This document shows positions 58,363 through 64,000 of a DNA stretch of 64,000 bases, piece after piece. Numbering within the stretch: the stretch's first letter is position 1; every line of letters begins with the position of its first letter. This DNA comes from Antitrichia curtipendula (taxonomy: Eukaryota; Streptophyta; Bryopsida; Hypnales; Leucodontaceae). The notes below the pieces were generated by a model. It saw nothing but the letters and a program-made list of their open reading frames with translations. It ran no database searches and had not been told where the DNA came from. The stretch spans positions 25,978,001 through 26,042,000 of the forward strand of contig OX579635.1 in assembly GCA_951230915.1 (NCBI GenBank), read 5' to 3'. Made by a program: the position numbers and the translations under genes.

Positions 58363-59886
58363 GTCGAATTTCTCTTACTGAAAAGTTTCCAGGGTAAGTG
58401 CAGTCATGGGCCTTTGGTTGCATTAGGGATGGCTCTCGATGTTTGTGTACAATGGTTTACTTCCATTCTCGCTGCGTAATGTAGAAGCGATGTTTTGGAA
58501 TTCACTTGGACTGTATTGTGCTGTGAGGATTGATTTGTGTTTTCGTGCATGCATTGCAAGTGCATGTACTTTTTGTTGCTCATGGCAGCAAGTTTTCGTC
58601 TATTTGTGAGCAAGGAGGCATTGAATGTTTGGGTGCTGGTATCCCTTGATAGACCAAGGATGCGTAGTCTTTATATGACTGATTTGATGGACCATATATT
58701 GTGAATTTAAGTGCATTTCAGTTGGGTCCAAATTACACGTCAGTAGTTTCAGTGAAGAAACACTGCATGCGAAGATTAGTGTAAAAACAAAGTAATTGGA
58801 CAAACAAGTGCCTCGTGTGACCTCGAAACTGCTATAAAAAATAATTGAGCTTTCTGGTTCGAAAACATCCTCCCTCTTTTATACACACACTGTACATATA
58901 ACGCAAGTTTATCCTTGGCAGTGATGTCTCTTTAAATTAGAAGCCGAGTGAAAGTGTGATCTATAAATCGTTGGCAGTTTTTCAATATCCAAGACCTTGG
59001 TTTACAAAGCACAGTCCAAACTTCCCTCCAAATGCTGAAATGTCTGCAGCTTGGTCGAACCTTGGGACGTTTTTTGATATAGAACCAAGATTTCTCAAGA
59101 TGCCTTTATGTCATCAACATGAGAAAACTTACCTTATATTGCCTCCACTGTAGTATGGGTGTACGTACTAGTAAGAAGATGCTTTTCATTGCTCCTCTTA
59201 TGTTTTTATTTTTGTAGAATTTGCACACCTCAACCTGGATATTGAATGCTAATGACAAATATTTGGCAACTACTGATATGCAACTACGTTCTTAATCTGG
59301 AGTTATACAAATACTCCGTAGTAGTTTTTTCATTTCGTTGTCATCGTTATTCCTGTCTGTATCTTTGAGACGCAATTTTTTCTGTGCAGTATGCCGTAGA
59401 AGAGAATCATCTGGTCTTTCTTTGACTCTTGAGAAGACAATTGGATTGCCTCAGAATTGTTTCGTCTAAACAGTGTCGTACATGTTTCAGGGGAGTTTGC
59501 ATCCGTGCTGTGGTGCCGTATTTTGCAAGCAAACAAGCTGCCGAATCTAGAACTGGAAACTTAATACATGAGAATGTGCTTCTGAGTTGGATCTGCACAT
59601 CATACATTTTTTATGCTTCACCTATCCGGCCCTCATTGAAAGTAGCAAGCCCTGCTATTCGAGAATTATGGTGGTCGTTCGCCCTTTGAAATTAAATTAA
59701 GTGTACCCCACACCTTCGTCTGAATTAATTATTCTCGAATGACGAATCGACACATGTCATAGAGATAGAACTTGATATATTTTGAATGTTGGCAGGCGGG
59801 TTTTGGTAATAGGACAGTAGTCTGTGACAACCACGTACCTTTTACCAACCCATTGTGTTCACTTACCTTTTAGGTTATATTTTTAG
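58363..59886. other. No gene recognised
   Basis: Intermediate GC, possibly transcribed sequence belonging to the region starting at 57.7 kb, but no domain is readable. An 86-codon ORF at 59429-59689 (+) is unrecognised. Confidence 0.3.
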
Positions 59887-60122
59887 GGCCGGGGTGAACT
59901 GACCCCCTCGCTCGTAGTGCCAAAGTCCATCCAGGGGTGCACATAAAAAAAAGCCCCCTATTTTGTGCCGTGTAAACTCTATTTTCTAGTACTCCCCTAG
60001 TTAATTTGGGGCCTCTGATTGCAAATATGAATTCAGAATTTGCAAAAGAATTCATGCATGGAAAATAAAAAATTTCAGGGTTTTCCCAGGGGTACGAGCG
60101 AGGGGGTCAGTTCACCCTGGCC
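59887..60122. mobile_element. Mutator-like MITE (236 bp) with perfect 9 bp target duplication
   Basis: The left end GGCCGGGGTGAACTGACCCC and the right end read inward, GGCCAGGGTGAACTGACCCC, both continue CCTCGCTCGTA: a 31 bp TIR with one mismatch. TATTTTTAG occurs exactly at 59878-59886 and again at 60123-60131. A 9 bp duplication is typical of the Mutator superfamily. The interior is noncoding, so it needs a transposase elsewhere. The near-perfect ends suggest recent insertion. Confidence 0.88.
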
Positions 60123-60437
60123 TATTTTTAGGGTATCAAGGCAATGAAACTACTTTGCTGGAGTTTGTGTTGGTGGTCTCATTACGTTACCATTCAAAGT
60201 TTCCATGTTCATTGCATTTTGCATCTCTGAGCTTGTTGCCATAAAGAATTATAGATGGGCATTGTCCTTATTCTCCGAGACCATCCTGTAGCTGCCTTTT
60301 TTTTGGAGTTGTTGTTGTGGTATGCAATGATGCTAGTGTATGAGCGTAGAGACATGAGCCTACAAGCCTAGAACCTAATTGCAGGTATGTACTTGCAACC
60401 ATTTGAAGGTGTTTATAACAACATATGTACCTATAAC
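60123..60437. other. Spacer, nothing recognised
   Basis: No ORF of note. Separates the Mutator-like MITE from the next MITE. Confidence 0.35.
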
Positions 60438-60670
60438 CATTAAAGAAAATCTGGACCCTACGTAGGGCTGTTTGATTGTATAAAAATGTGCAATTACAAG
60501 GAAAAAATAATAAAATAATAAAATAATAATAATAAAATAATTTTGTTTGGCCCACTTGATCACTTGGTGTGCCATGTAGGACGGGGGGCTAAATTTATTT
60601 ATTTTTTCCTAGATTTGCACATCAATTGAAAGTCAAATGGTCCTCTATAGGGATCAAATTTTTTCTACTG
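60438..60670. mobile_element. CATTAG-family MITE (233 bp)
   Basis: The left end CATTAAAGAAAATCTGGACC continues CTACGTAGGGCTG. The right end read inward is CAGTAGAAAAAATTTGATCC, continuing CTATAGAGG. This is the same terminus style as 62526-62767. An (AAT)n microsatellite at about 60508-60540 lies inside. Confidence 0.6.
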
Positions 60671-61014
60671 ATAGGTACACTATGACATGGAAAGAGTGTA
60701 TAACATAGGTACCTATACATAGATACCTATAACTATAAAAGGTATTTGTAGTGTAGAATCAGTTGCTCATAGATTGTATGCTTACATGCTAGCACTCACT
60801 CCCCTCATGATATGCACTTATCAATCTTGTGTGAAGCTTCTTGTCTATTGACCTAATATTTTGTTGCATCTCTTTAGACCATTTCTTCTGGTAGGTTTAA
60901 GCCTTCACAAATGTCATTGTTTTTACAAAGAATATACAAAGGACAACCAACATCAAGTGTTTTAAACAATTATTTTTTTATATGCATCATACAGCTCTAA
61001 TATAAAAATTGAAT
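60671..61014. other. Spacer, nothing recognised
   Basis: AT-rich sequence with ACCTATA repeats around 60700-60730; no ORF. Confidence 0.35.
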
Positions 61015-61283
61015 CATTACATTGAGTTTCAACCCCTAGAGAGGGCTGCAAGTTCCCCAGGATTCCAAGTCCCCGGAATTACGTCGTAGTAGCTGCCTGA
61101 CGTGGCAAAGTGATTACCACATCATATAAATAAAAAATTTAATTTTTTTTCATTTTAAGATTTTTTTTCATTTTAAAAAAAAAAAAAAAAAAATTATAAC
61201 AACAACTTTCTTTAACTACCAAAGGAACAGTGTCAGGAACGGGCATGAAACGGCCCTCCCAATCCCCCAAATCTCATATAATG
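61015..61283 (-). mobile_element. CATTAG-family MITE (rearranged copy)
   Basis: The right end, CCCCCAAATCTCATATAATG, matches the right end of 11497-11848, and GAAACGGCCCTCC is shared with its opposite end. The hairpin-type GACGTGGCAAAGTGATTACC then ACATCA is present. The left terminus CATTACATTGAG is weak. A run of about 19 A lies at 61176-61194. Confidence 0.5.
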
Positions 61284-62525
61284 ACATTGTCCTATTCTAC
61301 AAATATTTCAAATGCAAGGGCATTAAAATATACCAATGGTTCATATTGAAACCCATACTCTCTACAATGGATAATGAAATTCCATGCTCTCAATTCCAAA
61401 AAACTATTCAAGTATTGTGAGAACCAACATTATTTGCATGTTTGTCAAATTGTGAACGTTTTAAATTCTATAAATGTCAACTTCCTTCCGTTTTTGCATA
61501 CAAAAATTTGAAGTAATGTATACCAACATGCTAAGGTACAAAAAAATTTGGAGTTCTAAAAAAATATTGACAAAATATAAAGTAATTCCAAACTATGGAA
61601 CACAAAACCAAATTTTAGACATGGCTAACTCTAAAATTAATTTTCTTTCAAATCGTGACTAATTTTTCTTCAAACTTTCATAATAATGTGTTATATGTTG
61701 CACACTACAACTTTCATATATCTACTTTTGAACTTTGCCCATTGATGCTTATGGTATGGTTGTTTGAATGAAAAAGTTTCAAATCTATACCCAATTTTGT
61801 TTGTCATTGTATCTTCCCTTGTCTTTTGTTTAGGGATTTAGGAATTTTAATTGGCGGAAGTATTCATTGCCTTCATGTTAGAATGTGAATAATAGTCATA
61901 GCTAAGAATAGCCCCACAGCTAAGGTAAACCAACCTATTCCCGTCAGCTTCCTATTTCCAACATCTGACTTTTGGCCCCATTACCACCCTGAAACTCATC
62001 TAAGTCCATCTATTTTTCTGACAAAATCAGCTCATTAATTCAGCTTGGGTAACGTGTCTATCATTGATTGGTGGATATCCAAGTGCTCATAGATACAATC
62101 TATGGCGGTAATGGGTTGTTGATCTGACTTTTATAAATTAATCCATGGGCGGATTTGTAATTTCAGGGCAGTCGACTTCAACAATTCATAGAAATTTCAA
62201 TTTTCATCAGAAAATTATAATTCCACTTGGGTTTGATTTGTGAAACATGCATACACCTTTGAAAAATAGGTGACCCCATTGAAGTTGACTCCAACATAGT
62301 CAGATCGCAAATCAGGGTGGTAATAGGCTTGTCTACTTTATAAGGGGAAGCAACACTATAAAGGTTTTGCACCATTGATCTTAGAAGATCAATAGTGCAC
62401 AATCTTTATAGTGTTGTTTTCCCGGGTATTTGTGGGGTTGCTCTAAATATCTATAGAGCCTTATCAACTGTAAAAGGAGATATTGACATGTTGTTGTTCT
62501 TTGTATTCTTGCCTGCTTTGTCAAT
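61284..62525. other. Intergenic, no gene recognised
   Basis: AT-rich. Around 62345-62415, ACACTATAAAGGTTTTGCAC is followed by a GATCTTAGAAGATC palindrome and GTGCACAATCTTTATAGTGT: an inverted repeat of about 30 bp per arm centred at about 62385. It may be a small foldback element. Confidence 0.4.
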
Positions 62526-62767
62526 CATTACAAAAAATTTCAGCCTTGGAAGGGGCTGCGAGAGCTGGTGCAATAAGGGAAAAAAAATTAGTTTTTTTTT
62601 TTCAAAAAGTGAAATCCAGCACGTCAGTGCCACGTCAGCGCCACATCAGACCTGAAATTTTAATTTTTTTTAATTTTTTAATTTTCCTTAGTATTCCGTA
62701 ATAACACCCCGAGGGTGCCTAAGTCAGATTCTGACAGCCCCTTTGAGGGTCGAAATTTTTTCTAATG
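62526..62767. mobile_element. CATTAG-family MITE (242 bp, best-defined short form)
   Basis: The left end CATTACAAAAAATTTCAGCC continues TTGGAAGGGGCTG. The right end read inward, CATTAGAAAAAATTTCGACC, continues CTCAAAGGGGCTG. The TIR is about 33 bp with a few mismatches. Inside at about 62617-62650 is a run of CACGTCAGTGCCACGTCAGC and GCCACATCAGA boxes. Confidence 0.75.
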
Positions 62768-62794
62768 ACCTAAGCTTAGCTAATATGATCTCAA

Positions 62795-63066
62795 CATTAG
62801 ACGAGATTTTGGGGTCCTAAAGTGCTACGAGTTCCCAAACTATTGAAAATGCAGGAATTGTGCCAAATCAACCCCAAATCAGCAGTCTGATGTGGCAAAA
62901 CTATTGTCACATCAAAAAAAAATATTATTGTTATTATTATTTTTTATTTTTTATTTAATTAGTTGATTATTTTTTATTTAGTTTAAATTTTGGACAGTAG
63001 TGATTGGTTCTAACATTGGGGACAAGCTTGAAATGGTCCTCTAGAGGAACTAAAAAACATCTAATG
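62795..63066 (+). mobile_element. CATTAG-family MITE, long form (copy 2)
   Basis: Ends CATTAGACG and CATCTAATG. Aligns with 11497-11848 in reverse. Contains the hairpin TGATGTGGCAAAACTATTGT then CACATCA, and an ATTATT-rich centre. It starts only 27 bp after the end of the short-form MITE at 62767. Confidence 0.7.
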
Positions 63067-63119
63067 TGTAGGAAAATTTCATTGCCTTGAGATCTTAAAA
63101 TACTCACAAATAAATTGAA

Positions 63120-63763
63120 TTAACCCCTAAACATCTAAGTCCCTAAATTTTGGTGTAGATAATACTTTGAACTTAAATAAAACCTAATGAAGTTGCTATT
63201 TTTAATAGTTTATATTTTTGAAAAAATCTTTTTGAAGTTTAGTTTTAGCATCAATTTAAAAAATGATTGATTATGATTTTTTTATTTAAGATTTTGTGCA
63301 AGGGTGTCTATTACAGTCTTGACTTTCAGTATTGTTGAAGGCTCTTGGTAATGAGACCTAAATACACTATATCTTGAAGAAAAATTCACATTAGAAATTC
63401 AAATTTAAAATATTGTAAAGGGGATTTTGAGAAGCCATAAATTGATTGGGATTATGCATGTTAGACCCTTTATCCTCATATTTTTTTTGTGACCAACTTT
63501 TTGGATTTGACATGTAAAAAGAGGATTGAAAGACTTCAAGTCATTTTTGTAGTTTTAACACCCTCATGATCAAACATTAAATCTATAAATCTATAAGTGA
63601 TGGTTGTGTTCTATTTTTCTATGTGATTTCTAACATATCTAGATTGAATTTATACCGTTACAATTCCAAAAAATTGATACAACTTATCAAAATGTTGTCT
63701 TTTTGTTCAATTTAGAGCAAATTCCTAGAAGCTCAAAAAATATTTTCAGCATTTAGGGATTAA
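63120..63763 (+). mobile_element. TTAACCCC-family non-autonomous element, copy 3 (644 bp)
   Basis: Ends: TTAACCCCTAAACATCTAAG and, read inward from the right, TTAATCCCTAAATGCTGAAA. Aligns directly with 20164-20854 and in reverse with 54130-54777. Shared blocks include AAGATTTTGTGCAAGGGTGT, GATTTTGAGAAGCC, GATTTGACATGTAAA, TTTTAACACCCTCATGATC and CAATTTAGAGCAAATTCC. No ORF. Confidence 0.8.
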
Positions 63764-64000
63764 GTATTACAATTCTTTCAATGACTTTATTAGAAATGCC
63801 AACTCTATGCAATTGCAACTTTACCATCGCAAGTACCTTAAAATGTTGGGCCTGTGACTTTGTTTTCAAACTTCAAAGTTCATGTCTTTGCATTTTGCAA
63901 CTACTTTATGCTTTAAAAATTATTATATATTTTATTTTTAAGAGATGCAATTACATGTCTTCTATGCGTGATAAAATTTCAATATTCTTGGTGAAGATTT
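63764..64000. other. Window end, nothing recognised
   Basis: AT-rich sequence without a readable gene. Confidence 0.35.

Noticed and set aside
1..64000. tRNA, rRNA or retrotransposon polyprotein genes
   Set aside because: No tRNA-like box pairs, rRNA segments, reverse transcriptase or integrase motifs were recognised by eye; a covariance-model or profile scan would be needed to exclude them fully.

Overview
The window is nuclear DNA from a land plant. It has GT-AG introns, an organelle-type histidyl-tRNA synthetase with 12 exons, a plant trihelix transcription factor, and long AT-rich intergenic tracts full of cut-and-paste DNA transposons and MITEs. A decayed terpene synthase at 55.8-56.9 kb looks like the microbial-type (MTPSL) class, which is known from non-seed land plants. 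A bryophyte, lycophyte or fern is therefore my best guess. That is an inference from one pseudogene, not a firm assignment.

Layout. 0-12.7 kb: no intact gene; one decayed ORF, two sets of degenerate tandem repeats, MITEs and a possible CACTA element. 12.73-17.83 kb: a complete but dead PIF/Harbinger element with matching TIRs and a TAA target duplication. It carries both standard genes, a Myb/SANT-like ORF on + and a DDE transposase on -, each interrupted by stops. 18.6-19.7 kb: a dead plant mariner transposase. 20.9-24.1 kb: a GC-rich island and the trihelix gene (3 exons, 418 aa). 28.9-30.3 kb: a single-exon gene for a secretory-pathway protein with about seven membrane segments, family unknown.

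31.7-46 kb is a CACTA (En/Spm-type) transposon cluster. It holds a 2,041 bp element with a perfect ATT duplication and three internal repeat arrays, a short relative, and two almost identical 4.85 kb elements lying head to head around a 200-N assembly gap. The two copies form a palindrome in which position x pairs with 80022-x. 47.6-52.3 kb is the histidyl-tRNA synthetase gene. 53-64 kb is again MITE-rich: foldback elements, a TTAACCCC family also seen at 20.2 kb, a Mutator-like MITE with a perfect 9 bp duplication, a CATTAG-ended family, and the terpene synthase pseudogene.

Only three genes look intact: the trihelix factor, the membrane protein and HisRS. They show no functional link; each sits as an island of higher GC between transposon blocks. 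The most interesting material is in the transposons: the CACTA palindrome, the palindrome and telobox-like arrays inside the 2 kb CACTA element, and a consistent excess of TAG/TGA over TAA among the stops that killed the older elements, which fits C-to-T decay at methylated CAG and CGA sites.
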